Origin: Marinobacter litoralis
Lineage (GTDB): Bacteria; Pseudomonadota; Gammaproteobacteria; Pseudomonadales; Oleiphilaceae
DNA length: 64,000 nt
Direction: 5' to 3'
NCBI RefSeq assembly: GCF_003336705.1
Contig: NZ_QMDL01000001.1
Location: 868,001 to 932,000, forward strand
A program made the position numbers and the translations under genes. Within the stretch, counting starts at the first letter, position 1. Each line of letters begins with the position of its first letter. The notes below the pieces were generated by a model. That model saw only the letters and a list, made by a program, of their open reading frames with translations, had not been told where the DNA came from and did no database searches. Positions 24,381 to 33,717 of the stretch are shown in pieces.

Positions 24381-27086
24381 TTACCCTTTGCTGGTTTCTT
24401 CGAATTTGGCCATGATTTGTTTAGCCTGATCTGTTTTGCCGGCTGAGCGATAAGCTTCCACTAAGTGCATAGCAATTTCCTGGGATTCCGGATCCAGCTC
24501 ATGAGCCTTTTCGAGCACGGGCAGGCTTTCGGGTTGCCTCCCAGTCTCGAATAAAATCCACCCATAAGTATCAGCAATGGCTGCATTATTCGGTGCAAGC
24601 TTATAGGCTTTCTGAGCGAGGTTAGCTGCCTGCCTATCCCCCTTCTCGTAATACAGCCAAGCCAAATTGTTCAGTACTAAAGGGTTGTCAGGGTTAATGT
24701 CCATCAGTGACTGATACCGCGCAATGGCCTTTTCGGGCTGGTTAAGCTGCTGATGGGTCATCGCCAAACTTAAAAGAATGGGCTGGTTGTTAGGGAACTG
24801 CTGAGATGCAGCTTCCAGAGACTCCAGTGCTTTTTGAGCTTGGCCGGAGCGAGCGAGGGCGCGCGCGTGAGCAACTTCCAGCTCGGGGGTTTGGCGCTTC
24901 TCGATTGCCAGCTCATAGAGTTCGGCCGCTTGCTGGTGTTTGCCGGTATTTTCGTAGAAGTTAGCTTCAACCTGGTAAGGGGCGGGGGAGTCTGGGTGGC
25001 GTTGTTTCACGTCTTGCAAAGCATCTCGCGCTTCTGATGTGTTGCCCTGCTGGAATTCAACCGCAGCCAGCTTGAGAGAGATGCTTTCTGATTCCGGGAA
25101 TAGAATGCGGCCTCTATTCAGTATCTCTAGTGCTCGTTCGAAATTCCCACGCTGCGCCATTTGGGTGGCAATGCCTTCATAGACTGTGGCAACCATCGGC
25201 TCGTTGGGGCTGGGCAGGTCTTCCTGCTCGCGCTCCATGAGTTGGGCGGTGAGTTCATCCGCTTGAGTGGCTTCGTTGTTGATCAGCGCAGACTCAAGCA
25301 TCACCAAGCGAGGGCCTGCAGCTTTTGGGTTTGTTTCGTTAATCTTCTGCATGAAAGCGGTCAGCTTGTCCCGGCCCATGGTAACTGCAGCAGCCTGAAT
25401 GGCAGCGGCGTGGTTGGGGTCAAGAGTAATCGCTTTCTTATAGAACTCTATGGCCTGCTCGGTGTTACCTGAACTTTTGGCTAAGTTACCCAGCGCGACG
25501 AGCGGGGCAGGGTTTTCGGGCGCTTTGTTTTGCGCGGTTTTGTAATATTTGTCAGCCTCTGAAAACTGTTCCAGACTGTTTGCTAGATGACCTCTTGCGA
25601 GAAGAGCACGGATGCTCTCCGGGTTGTCTGCAAGCCAGTTGTCCAGAGTTTTCCGGGCGCTGTCGGCATCGCCGGAGAGCGTTTGAATGCGGGCGGTAAG
25701 GAGTTGCGCTTGTAATGCTTCGTCAGCCTCTTTCGGTACTTCGCGCACCTGTTTGAGCGCAGGCTCGTATTCGTTCATTTGTGTCAGGTAGGCAGCGTAG
25801 CGAATTCTGAGGTTGTGGTTGTTTGGGTCTAGTTCCAGTGACTTTTCCAGCAGTGGGCGACCAGTTTGGTCGTCGCCCGATGCAAGCGCAGCGATGCCGA
25901 CTAGAGCGAGGGTTTGTGGGTCTGAATCTTTGTTGTCTATGTTATCGAGTATGGACTGTGCGCCCTGAGGGTCACGCATTGAAATTCGTGTTGCGGCCAG
26001 TAACTTTCGGACCCCATCGGCATCTTCCATCTTCGCCAAAGGCTCGAGTAGCTTTTCGGCTTCTTCAGCTCGCCCTTGTCGAAACCGAACAACACCCAGC
26101 ATCAGGGTGCTTTGTTCATGGCCTGGAGCCTGATTTAATACTTCTTGTAGGTAACGGCCGGCTGTGTCGAAATCCCCGTCTGTGTAGGCGGCGGTGGCAG
26201 CTTCAAGGTTGCTCTTGATGGTTCCCGGTGCGGATTTTGCCAAAATTTCTTCGTAGACGAAGGCTTCGGCGGATTTTCCTTGTTGGCGCAAGACTGTGAC
26301 CAGAGCCGAAATGGTCTGGTACTTTTGGAAGGTCATTACGTCATACTGCCCAATGGTTTCCAGGGCTCGAATATACGCTTGCTCCGCTGCTGCCCAGTTA
26401 CCCTGTATATGCGACAGCTGAGCCTTCCAGAGCCAGACCTCTTCGTGTTCCGGGTCTATACCTTCGGCGTGGCCCAAATGTGTTTTGGCGCTTTCGAAAT
26501 TTTCTCGAGCGGCGGCTACTCGGGATAATCCGATGTGGCCCAATGCATTGTTTGTGTGATTACTGATGGCTTGTTGGTAGGCCTGTTCGGCTTTTTCGAG
26601 ATCGCCACTGATCAACCAGGCTTGGCCTTTCAGATTGTCGGCTTCCAGCGACTGATCGGGGGACGGCGATTTGAGTTGTTTGAGGGCTTCGAGGGCCCCT
26701 TCGGTTTTACCGCTCAGTGCCCTTGCTTTGGCGCGAATCAGGGCGGCTTTGTTTTTATCTGCCTGAGTTAACTGATCGGCACCGATTTCATCGACCAGCT
26801 TGTCTACTTGACGCTCGGCATTGGCGGCATCGCCGGCCGTTAATAAGTTATCGATAATGACAAAGTAGGGCGCGGGCCGATCTGGCTGGAGCTGTATGGC
26901 ACTCCGAGCCTCGATGGTGCTTGCTTTTAGCTCGCCCTGTCTCTGGAAAAAGCGTGCTTGGTCAACGTGGCTGATGTACTGAATGTCGTCCTGCGACATG
27001 TCAGGTTCGTTGCTGCAACCTGCTAGGCCGATCGAAGCGATGGCAACTGAGAGTAATGACGCGCGCACAATGTTGTTCATGTTCAT
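24381..27086 (-). CDS. prsT: PEP-CTERM system TPR lipoprotein PrsT
   Basis: A 901-residue TPR protein. The N-terminus is a lipoprotein signal with lipobox IGLAGC (Cys24). The rest is a near-continuous series of TPR-like helices with many A-x-x-x-Y/F-x-x-A-L repeats (for example ALGNLAKSSGNTEQAIEFYK and NNLAWLYYEKGDRQAANLAQ). PrsT proteins of this size accompany exosortase A loci and are thought to scaffold polysaccharide or protein export at the outer membrane. It follows prsR by 48 bp on the same strand, with AAGGA seven bases before the ATG. Confidence 0.9.
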   Translation of the reverse strand: MNMNNIVRASLLSVAIASIGLAGCSNEPDMSQDDIQYISHVDQARFFQRQGELKASTIEARSAIQLQPDRPAPYFVIIDNLLTAGDAANAERQVDKLVDEIGADQLTQADKNKAALIRAKARALSGKTEGALEALKQLKSPSPDQSLEADNLKGQAWLISGDLEKAEQAYQQAISNHTNNALGHIGLSRVAAARENFESAKTHLGHAEGIDPEHEEVWLWKAQLSHIQGNWAAAEQAYIRALETIGQYDVMTFQKYQTISALVTVLRQQGKSAEAFVYEEILAKSAPGTIKSNLEAATAAYTDGDFDTAGRYLQEVLNQAPGHEQSTLMLGVVRFRQGRAEEAEKLLEPLAKMEDADGVRKLLAATRISMRDPQGAQSILDNIDNKDSDPQTLALVGIAALASGDDQTGRPLLEKSLELDPNNHNLRIRYAAYLTQMNEYEPALKQVREVPKEADEALQAQLLTARIQTLSGDADSARKTLDNWLADNPESIRALLARGHLANSLEQFSEADKYYKTAQNKAPENPAPLVALGNLAKSSGNTEQAIEFYKKAITLDPNHAAAIQAAAVTMGRDKLTAFMQKINETNPKAAGPRLVMLESALINNEATQADELTAQLMEREQEDLPSPNEPMVATVYEGIATQMAQRGNFERALEILNRGRILFPESESISLKLAAVEFQQGNTSEARDALQDVKQRHPDSPAPYQVEANFYENTGKHQQAAELYELAIEKRQTPELEVAHARALARSGQAQKALESLEAASQQFPNNQPILLSLAMTHQQLNQPEKAIARYQSLMDINPDNPLVLNNLAWLYYEKGDRQAANLAQKAYKLAPNNAAIADTYGWILFETGRQPESLPVLEKAHELDPESQEIAMHLVEAYRSAGKTDQAKQIMAKFEETSKG

Positions 27087-27134
27087 GCCCTGTTCCTTTT
27101 TTATGTCGGGTCTTTCTTATTCCGTTCGAGGCTC

Positions 27135-28520
27135 TCAGGTACCGTTGGTAGCGGTTGATGTCTCTATCCGGTACTTGTCAGTCAAGTTGTAAAGCGTTGG
27201 CCGTGTGATGCCGAGCAGGCGTGAGGCTTGGGCCATGTTGTGTCCGCAACTCGAGAGCGCCTGAAGAATTGCTTTTCGCTCGGCGTGTTCGCGAACCTGC
27301 CGAAGGTTTAGCTGGTAATCAGAGTCGCAAGCCTGCTCATAGGGAAGTAACAGATCTTCAGCCGTAATGCGCTTATCGTCCGCCATGATGATGGCCCGTT
27401 TGACCTTGTTGATCATTTCACGAACGTTGCCTGGCCATGCATAGGCGCTGATTGCCAAAGCTGCGTCTTCGGAAAAAGAGAGGTTAGGGCGATCCATTTG
27501 CTTGCCCAAACTCATCAGCAGCGATTGCGCAATAACGATCGCATCGCCCTCTCGGTCACGCAGGGCGGGCACATCCAGCGTGATTTCGCTGATGCGGTAA
27601 TAGAGGTCTTCGCGGAATGCGCCTTCAGCGATCAAATCTTGCACGTTTCGGTGAGTCGCACACACCACTCGAACGTCCACCGGAATAGGTTTCACGGACC
27701 CCACGCGGTCGACCACCCGTTCCTGCAAAAACCGCAGTAATTTCGCCTGCAGGGGCATGGGCATATCGCCGATTTCATCGAGGAATAGAGTGCCGCCGTT
27801 GGCGCTTTCGATCTTGCCTTTTTTGCTCTGTGTAGCCCCGGTGAATGAGCCTTTTTCGAAGCCGAAAAGCTCGCTCTCCAACAGATTCTCGGGAATGGCT
27901 GCGCAGTTAATGGCTGCGAAGGGTTTGTCTGCCCGTTGGCTGTGATCGTGTAACGCTTGAGCGAGCAGTTCTTTGCCGGTACCGGTTTCACCGGTGATCA
28001 GTGTGGTGACATCGGTTGGTGCAACTTTCTCGACCGTTCGACATATGGTGAGCATTTCCGGGCTTGATGCGACAATGCCTTTGATGTGCGTACCGTTGTT
28101 TTGACTGGCCAGTAACCGGTTTTCTTGCTCCAGTTCGGCCAAGCGGAAAGCCCGGTTCACAACAAACGTGAGGATGTCTGCGTCTAGGGGCTTTTGATAA
28201 AAATCACTGGCACCCATGCCCACGGCTTTGACCGCATTTTCTTTGTCTTCCCGGCCGGTGACGACAACTACTTTGGTTTGTGGAGAAAGGCGTAGAATAT
28301 CTTCTAGAAGCGCGAAGCCTTCGGTGGCTCCGCCGGGATCAGGCGGCAAACCCAAATCCAAGGTAACCACTTGGGGTTCGAGGCGGCGCAATGCGGCCAG
28401 TGCAGTGTCACGGTCAGATGCCACGGACACTTCAACGTCGTCGCTAAAACACCAGCGCATCTGGCTTTGAAGGCCTGGGTCGTCTTCTACAATTAATAGT
28501 TGCTTCACAACAGCAATCAT
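27135..28520 (-). CDS. prsR: PEP-CTERM-box response regulator PrsR, sigma-54 activator
   Basis: A 461-residue NtrC-type regulator. The receiver domain has the acidic pocket E12-D13-D14 and the phospho-acceptor Asp55 in VVTLDLGLP. The AAA+ domain has Walker A GETGTGKE, ELFGFEKGSFTGA (the sigma-54 loop, here GSFTGA rather than GAFTGA) and GTLFLDEIGDMP. A Fis-type helix-turn-helix closes the protein (NMAQASRLLGITRPTLYNL). It should activate RpoN promoters of PEP-CTERM genes, such as the one at 22210-22226. The first ATG has its purine tract too close; a GTG at 28508 is an alternative start. It lies 122 bp after prsK. Confidence 0.92.
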   Translation of the reverse strand: MIAVVKQLLIVEDDPGLQSQMRWCFSDDVEVSVASDRDTALAALRRLEPQVVTLDLGLPPDPGGATEGFALLEDILRLSPQTKVVVVTGREDKENAVKAVGMGASDFYQKPLDADILTFVVNRAFRLAELEQENRLLASQNNGTHIKGIVASSPEMLTICRTVEKVAPTDVTTLITGETGTGKELLAQALHDHSQRADKPFAAINCAAIPENLLESELFGFEKGSFTGATQSKKGKIESANGGTLFLDEIGDMPMPLQAKLLRFLQERVVDRVGSVKPIPVDVRVVCATHRNVQDLIAEGAFREDLYYRISEITLDVPALRDREGDAIVIAQSLLMSLGKQMDRPNLSFSEDAALAISAYAWPGNVREMINKVKRAIIMADDKRITAEDLLLPYEQACDSDYQLNLRQVREHAERKAILQALSSCGHNMAQASRLLGITRPTLYNLTDKYRIETSTATNGT

Positions 28521-28642
28521 TCCTTTGGTTTGTGTTCCGTTGGTGGCTCTCGGTTTGTCTTTGCAGGCTCCCTATACAAGATTCTTAACTTAAGATTGAC
28601 ACTTTGCAATGCTGTGGCAATAAAAAATACATGAAGCGTCGA

Positions 28643-30778
28643 TTAGTTGACGGTTTTGTGTTGCGCCTGCACTTCTAAGTTTGACGGTGTCTCTGAGACG
28701 CTTGTTTTTTCGCTAGCTGTGCCCGCCATCGGAATGCGTACAGAGAAGCAAGATCCAACGCCCGGCTCGCTGGTTACATCGATATTGCCCCCGAGCTCCT
28801 GCACGTACTCGCGGGCTTGATAAGCGCCAATGCCCATGCCGGTCAAACCTTTGGTGCTCTCGAACGGTTTGAACAGTTGCGAGCGAATAAACTCGTTGGT
28901 CATACCTGTGCCGGTGTCTTGTATAAACAAGACCACACTGCCTTTGGCTGTTTTCAGGTTGAGTGTGATTTCGCCATCCGGTGGGGTTGCATCTTGAGCA
29001 TTCCGGATGAGATGGCCGAGTACGCTTCTGAGCTGCTCTGGTTCTGCGCACACCAGAATAGGTGGTGGGTCGCCCAACAGTTGGGGGGCAGGTAGACGCT
29101 GGCTGTTGTTGGCCACAACTGAGCGTACCACCTCGGTAAGGTCAATTTTGCTCCTGGCTACGTCGTTGGGCGTTGCTGGTTTCCTTATGTGATCCACCAA
29201 ATTCGACATTTTTCGAACAGCGTGATCTGTTGTCGAAATCATATCGTCAATAAAGGCAGGGTTGCCCCGGTGCTTGGTAGCATTTTTAACCAACAGTGAC
29301 AGCTGGGCGATGAGTGTTTTCAGATCATGCACCATAAATGCGGATGCTTTACTGACCGCTTCAAACTGCATGGCTCGTGACAGTCGGTTTTGGGCATCGG
29401 CTTGGGCTAACAAGTTACATGTTTGGCGCGCCACAACTTTGATCAGGTCAAAGTTCTCCCAGTTCAAAACTACTTTGGCATAGGGGCGCCCAATCAACGC
29501 AATGCCGTACAGTTCGCTGCCCAGAAACAATGGAACGACCAGCCACGCGTCGGGAAGATTAGTGATCGGGTCCGGTAGCTCGATTAAGTCGTAGCTAAGC
29601 GGGTCAACGCGGTATTCGGCCAGATCAATAATCCATTCTTTGTTCTGAAACATGCGCACAAGGTCGCAGTCGCCGTCGATGGTTGTGTGTTTCGGCGTGG
29701 CGATATTGACGCTGCTTTTAAGTTCATAGTTGTTTTGATCGGATTTTATCCAGATTACGCCCGCGTTGCTTTCAACGAGATCTGCCAGAATCCGGATGGC
29801 CCTTTCGGGTAGGGGCGGCTCGTCACTCAAGTTGGCGAGCTCTTGGGTCATCCTCAGCCACTCTTCCCGGTAGTCGTACTTGTAGTCGAAAAAGTTCTGG
29901 CTGATAAACACCATAATCCGGGCACGAATTCGACGGGACATCACCAGGGTGACAAGGAAAGCGAGAGCGATAGTAATGAACAGTACCTGAAGGGCATCGC
30001 CCCATTCGCCGCCAAGACTGCGAACGTAATAACCGCCAACGGCGAGAAGTAACAGGTAGCCGCCCCCCATAATCAAGGCACCGGCATGGAATACGGCGGC
30101 TCGTGACAGCTGGAAGTCCACTGGCTGTTTGCGGGAATTAATGATGTTGACGGCAAATAAAGGAACGAGGGCGGCATTAATGAAACCGCGAGCATCCCAG
30201 AACGAATCGGCTACCTGTCCGAAAAGCAGAGCATCGGCGTACATAACAAAGTCGTACGCAAAAATAGTAGCGGTACCAATACACAGGTACTTTACGCTTG
30301 AACGTCCCAATGCTGGTGAGTTGCGCCAAATCTGCTCGATCAATGAAAGGCCAAGTAAGGACAGAGCAATTTGTCCGATTAACTTTGTTTTACCGCTGAC
30401 CAGATCGGCATCGAAGGCAAATTCGAGCGTGCCAAGTGACAGCAGAGCGACGATCAGAACTGAGGTTGCGATCCCCAGCGTTTTACGGAGTTGGCCGGTA
30501 AATCCCGCTTGCCGGAAGGAGTCTCTGAGTAAAGCAAAAAGTAGGAGCAACCATGCAGTGTCGCGGAGTAACTCGAGAAGGTAACGGATGAAAAATCCGG
30601 GTTCCCCCAAAAGGCTTTGAGACACCAAAGCGGATGCCCAAAGGGTGGTAACGAAAGCCGCAAGAAACAGAGCGCGATCAAGCTCGCGCCGCAGGTAGCG
30701 TGTTGCTACCAAGGTGGACAACACGGCAAAAACGATCGCTGATGCGCCGTAGCTGAGAACGCTGAGGTCACTGAACAT
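28643..30778 (-). CDS. prsK: PEP-CTERM system histidine kinase PrsK
   Basis: A 711-residue membrane sensor kinase. Residues 1-285 contain eight or nine membrane segments, ~320-460 a GAF domain, and the dimerisation helix carries His484 in FMVHDLKTLIAQLSLLVKNA. The ATPase domain follows with the N-box GHLIRNAQDATPPDGE, DTGTGM and GIGAYQAREYVQELGG. It is the expected partner of PrsR. The order prsK-prsR-prsT on one strand matches other exosortase A systems. The ATG at 30778 has AAGGA upstream. The signal sensed is unknown; a many-helix sensor with no large periplasmic domain suggests a membrane or intracellular cue. Confidence 0.92.
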   Translation of the reverse strand: MFSDLSVLSYGASAIVFAVLSTLVATRYLRRELDRALFLAAFVTTLWASALVSQSLLGEPGFFIRYLLELLRDTAWLLLLFALLRDSFRQAGFTGQLRKTLGIATSVLIVALLSLGTLEFAFDADLVSGKTKLIGQIALSLLGLSLIEQIWRNSPALGRSSVKYLCIGTATIFAYDFVMYADALLFGQVADSFWDARGFINAALVPLFAVNIINSRKQPVDFQLSRAAVFHAGALIMGGGYLLLLAVGGYYVRSLGGEWGDALQVLFITIALAFLVTLVMSRRIRARIMVFISQNFFDYKYDYREEWLRMTQELANLSDEPPLPERAIRILADLVESNAGVIWIKSDQNNYELKSSVNIATPKHTTIDGDCDLVRMFQNKEWIIDLAEYRVDPLSYDLIELPDPITNLPDAWLVVPLFLGSELYGIALIGRPYAKVVLNWENFDLIKVVARQTCNLLAQADAQNRLSRAMQFEAVSKASAFMVHDLKTLIAQLSLLVKNATKHRGNPAFIDDMISTTDHAVRKMSNLVDHIRKPATPNDVARSKIDLTEVVRSVVANNSQRLPAPQLLGDPPPILVCAEPEQLRSVLGHLIRNAQDATPPDGEITLNLKTAKGSVVLFIQDTGTGMTNEFIRSQLFKPFESTKGLTGMGIGAYQAREYVQELGGNIDVTSEPGVGSCFSVRIPMAGTASEKTSVSETPSNLEVQAQHKTVN

Positions 30779-30884
30779 TCGGTCTTTCCTTAAACCGCGG
30801 ATCTGTCACTAACCTCTACAGAGTAGCTTCGAACCTCTGTTTGCGTCCATTTAAATTGCCAATTTAGCTGCTCCGTTCACAGGG

Positions 30885-31823
30885 TTATTTGTTGTCCCGG
30901 TAATAACCGAATATTTCTGTCAACGATCGCTTGGGCGTGAAGTTGAACTCTTTGGCAAACGTTCGGCCGTCAATCACAACCGGATATTTGAAGAACGCCA
31001 AGAGATAGTGGGGGAAACTGCGAAGTCGCAGAATCTTGGCGATGGTTTTGGGCAGAACCGGCGGCACTGAAACGATAGGGATGCGTGTGCAACCACAAAG
31101 TTTTAAAGCCTGCTGGTAGGCAACCCAGTCGTGGGGCGCCACGTTGAATACTCCTTTTGTTGTTTTCTGCCAAGCCAGCGTTATGGCATCGGCCATGTCG
31201 TCGATATGGATGAATTGCATCATGGGAGAGAAACCCGCCAGAACGGGTGCGGCCTTGCTGCTCAGCAAGCGGCTCATGGTGTTGCGTACGCCGGGGCCGA
31301 CGATGTTACAGGCACGCAAAATGGTGATGTTGAGTTCGGGGTAGCGCCACAAATACAGGTTGGCCAGGTTCTCCAACTCCACTGAATCAACCAGGTCGGC
31401 ACTCAGGCCGGCACTTTTTAATGGCGCGCACTCATCGATCAGTGCCGGGTTATAAGCAACCGCGCCGTACACGTGATAAGTAGACAGAACGATTACTCGC
31501 TTAATGCCGTATTTGTGGGACAAATCAAGCAGTTTCTGAGTACCCAGAACATTGGCGTTGTAACGGCGCATGCGGTTGAGCTCGCTGGATTGAACGCGGC
31601 CCAAGTGAATAACGCCGTCGAACTGATACTTTCGGAACAGGTCTTCAAACACGCGCTTGTTGAAGTCGATGCAGTAGCTAGGAACTTTGGCGCCCAAGTC
31701 GACTTGTTCGCGGAAATCAACGGCGACGATGTCGCAGGTGTCGCTGAGTTTATTGATGACTTGCTGGGCGAGTGCACCGGCGGCGCCTGTCACTAGAATT
31801 TGTGGTCTGGTTTTCTCTGGCAT
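30885..31823 (-). CDS. NAD-dependent epimerase/dehydratase-like protein (extended SDR)
   Basis: A 312-residue extended short-chain dehydrogenase-like protein. The N-terminal Rossmann motif is ILVTGAAGALAQQVI, where the third glycine is replaced by alanine. VIVLSTYHVYGAVAY and ILRACNIVGPG are family blocks, but the expected Tyr-x3-Lys pair is not visible: the region before LENLANLYLWRYPEL has no such motif, so catalysis is doubtful. It is the last gene of a three-gene minus-strand operon and overlaps the acyltransferase stop by one base (TGATG). A role in lipid or sugar handling is possible, but I cannot name a substrate. Confidence 0.72.
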   Translation of the reverse strand: MPEKTRPQILVTGAAGALAQQVINKLSDTCDIVAVDFREQVDLGAKVPSYCIDFNKRVFEDLFRKYQFDGVIHLGRVQSSELNRMRRYNANVLGTQKLLDLSHKYGIKRVIVLSTYHVYGAVAYNPALIDECAPLKSAGLSADLVDSVELENLANLYLWRYPELNITILRACNIVGPGVRNTMSRLLSSKAAPVLAGFSPMMQFIHIDDMADAITLAWQKTTKGVFNVAPHDWVAYQQALKLCGCTRIPIVSVPPVLPKTIAKILRLRSFPHYLLAFFKYPVVIDGRTFAKEFNFTPKRSLTEIFGYYRDNK

Positions 31824-32638
31824 CAGAACAACCTTTTTCTCTCAGTTAGGCCTTTGTCAATGAGCCGGTTTATCTCAGATTTAACCGCTTCTACACGTTC
31901 GGTGACTTGTTCTTCAGGGATTTCTGCACCGTCGAAATACATAGGTTCGCCGAAGTTAAGGTGCACTTTTGCAGGGAATATGAAGGGTAGTGCAACGGGT
32001 GCGTACGGCACGCCGAGTGCTTTAGCCAATGGTTTAATATTGGCTATCGCCGGGATGGTTTCTTCACAGCCAACCACGCCAATCGGAACGATGGGGGCGT
32101 TGTACTTCATTGCCAGATGCATGAAACCGTTACCGAAACGCTGAAGCTGATAACGGTCTTTATAGAGCTTGCCGGAGCCGCGAACGCCTTCAGGGAATAC
32201 GATGATGGCTTCATCGTTTTCAAGCATCTTGGCGCAATTCACCGGGTCGCCCAGAACGGCGCCCACTTCATTCAGCATATTGCCGAGCCAGGGAACGGTC
32301 GGGAAAAAGCGCTCAATCATGGCGCGAGGCAGGCGCGGTTTGACCTTGCGGTTGGCCAGCGCATAACCAATGAGAATGCCATCAAGGGGGAGTTGGCCCG
32401 AGTGGTTAGCAATGAGGAGAACTGGGCCTTCGGCTGGTATGTTGTCTATACCGCTGGTTTCAACCCGGAAATATTTCTCGTAAACGTGGCGGGCGAGTCC
32501 CATACCCATCTTGGCCATGTCGCTGTTGAAGCCCCAGGGGTCGTAGCCCAGGGTGCCGATTGGCTTTTCGATGCGGTCAATCTGGTTGTCTGATTCGGTT
32601 GAAATCAGTTTTGATCTGATAAATGATGCCAGGCTCAT
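31823..32638 (-). CDS. Lysophospholipid acyltransferase-like protein (PlsC superfamily)
   Basis: About 271 residues from the ATG at 32638, which has AGGGAG seven bases upstream; the longer frame starting at 32668 lacks this. The acyltransferase blocks are LLIANHSGQLPLDG (catalytic His-Asp) and IIVFPEGVRGSGK (glycerol-3-phosphate binding EG-x-R). APIVPIGVVGCEETIP is block IV-like. The His-to-Asp spacing is longer than the classical H-x4-D, a form seen in a side branch of the family. No membrane anchor is obvious. It is probably an acyl-CoA or acyl-ACP dependent acyltransferase of membrane or storage lipids; the acceptor is unknown. Confidence 0.82.
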   Translation of the reverse strand: MSLASFIRSKLISTESDNQIDRIEKPIGTLGYDPWGFNSDMAKMGMGLARHVYEKYFRVETSGIDNIPAEGPVLLIANHSGQLPLDGILIGYALANRKVKPRLPRAMIERFFPTVPWLGNMLNEVGAVLGDPVNCAKMLENDEAIIVFPEGVRGSGKLYKDRYQLQRFGNGFMHLAMKYNAPIVPIGVVGCEETIPAIANIKPLAKALGVPYAPVALPFIFPAKVHLNFGEPMYFDGAEIPEEQVTERVEAVKSEINRLIDKGLTERKRLF

Positions 32639-32690
32639 ACCTGCTCCCTGTGTTGAATCCCGGTTCATGCTGGCGGTTTAACGTTATAAA

Positions 32691-33611
32691 TTATCCCCGC
32701 TCAATCAATACACCCAGTGTGTGGCTCTGGCCGATATTTAATACTCGATAGTCGCCGGCCGCATTGGCCGTTTCGACACACAGCATGTTTCGCCAGCCAG
32801 TATCAGGGAAGTCCGAAAGCCGTTGAGCTTTTTCAGGACCCGGGTTCCAAACAACCGTAGAGTCACTGCCAAATCCGATCAGCTTGGTGCGCCTTTCGGG
32901 TGTTGTTGCGACCAGCACGTCGCCGGATTCATAAATCCGGTCGGTTTCTCCCATGAAGTAAACGGGGCCGTCCTGAGTCGCATAGTTCCAGTCTTTTAAC
33001 GTATCGATGTATTGACTGTTGCCCAGGCCGAGAAGCCGTGTGCGGGTGATGTCAGGAGTGGGCAGATAGGTGTGCAAGGCCTGGCTTAAGGCCATAGGTG
33101 CGTGAGCAAGATTGGTTGTTGTAAGGGCGATTTGGCAACCGCGGAGTGAAAAGTGGAATGTGATCAGCGCCAACGCATGACCTTCCCACACCTCGTGAAA
33201 CTCGTCGCCTGCATTCAAAGACAGGCTGATTTCCACTTCGTGGGCGCTCTCGCTCACATCTTCCAGTTGCCACAGTGCTGTGCGGGCAAAACCGTGGGCC
33301 GAGGGCGTTTTAACGTGAGCGCGGATTGCCGGCGGATTTCGAGCCGGGTCACCAAACCAAGGCCAGCATACGGGGATGCCACCTCTAATGGCCCGTCCCG
33401 GCTGAAACCGCGCGAGATCGCTTAACCAAAGCCAGTTTTTCTCGTTGGAATGAGAAAAATGCACCAAGTGCGCCCCCTGCAGGGTGATCGCTGCTTCAAA
33501 CAAGGGATGCTGTACTTCCAGAGCTTCCAGTTGGCCAATGGTTTTCCAACGAGTGAAAGACCATTGGCCGGGAGCCAAAGTAGTCGAAGGTTTGTCGCTG
33601 CGTTCAGCCAT
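32691..33611 (-). CDS. D-hexose-6-phosphate mutarotase (YeaD-like aldose 1-epimerase family)
   Basis: A 306-residue beta-sandwich enzyme of the YeaD group, which interconverts the anomers of glucose-6-phosphate and related sugars in the cytoplasm. Conserved blocks are RGGIPVCWPWFGDP, SAHGFARTALWQLED (catalytic His region), LSQALHTYLP and TVVWNPGPEKAQRLSDF, with ending CVETANA. It is the first gene of a minus-strand operon with the acyltransferase and the SDR-like gene. The 106 bp between it and the divergent oxygenase gene must hold both promoters; no clear elements were picked out. Confidence 0.87.
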   Translation of the reverse strand: MAERSDKPSTTLAPGQWSFTRWKTIGQLEALEVQHPLFEAAITLQGAHLVHFSHSNEKNWLWLSDLARFQPGRAIRGGIPVCWPWFGDPARNPPAIRAHVKTPSAHGFARTALWQLEDVSESAHEVEISLSLNAGDEFHEVWEGHALALITFHFSLRGCQIALTTTNLAHAPMALSQALHTYLPTPDITRTRLLGLGNSQYIDTLKDWNYATQDGPVYFMGETDRIYESGDVLVATTPERRTKLIGFGSDSTVVWNPGPEKAQRLSDFPDTGWRNMLCVETANAAGDYRVLNIGQSHTLGVLIERG

Positions 33612-33717
33612 GGTGGTGCCGTTTGTTTAGGTGCATTTGCGTACTATCAGGTTAAAATAAAAGCGCCAATTCGGCGACTTTAGTCATACAATATCTCAAA
33701 TTGCTGGAGCGCTGTTA

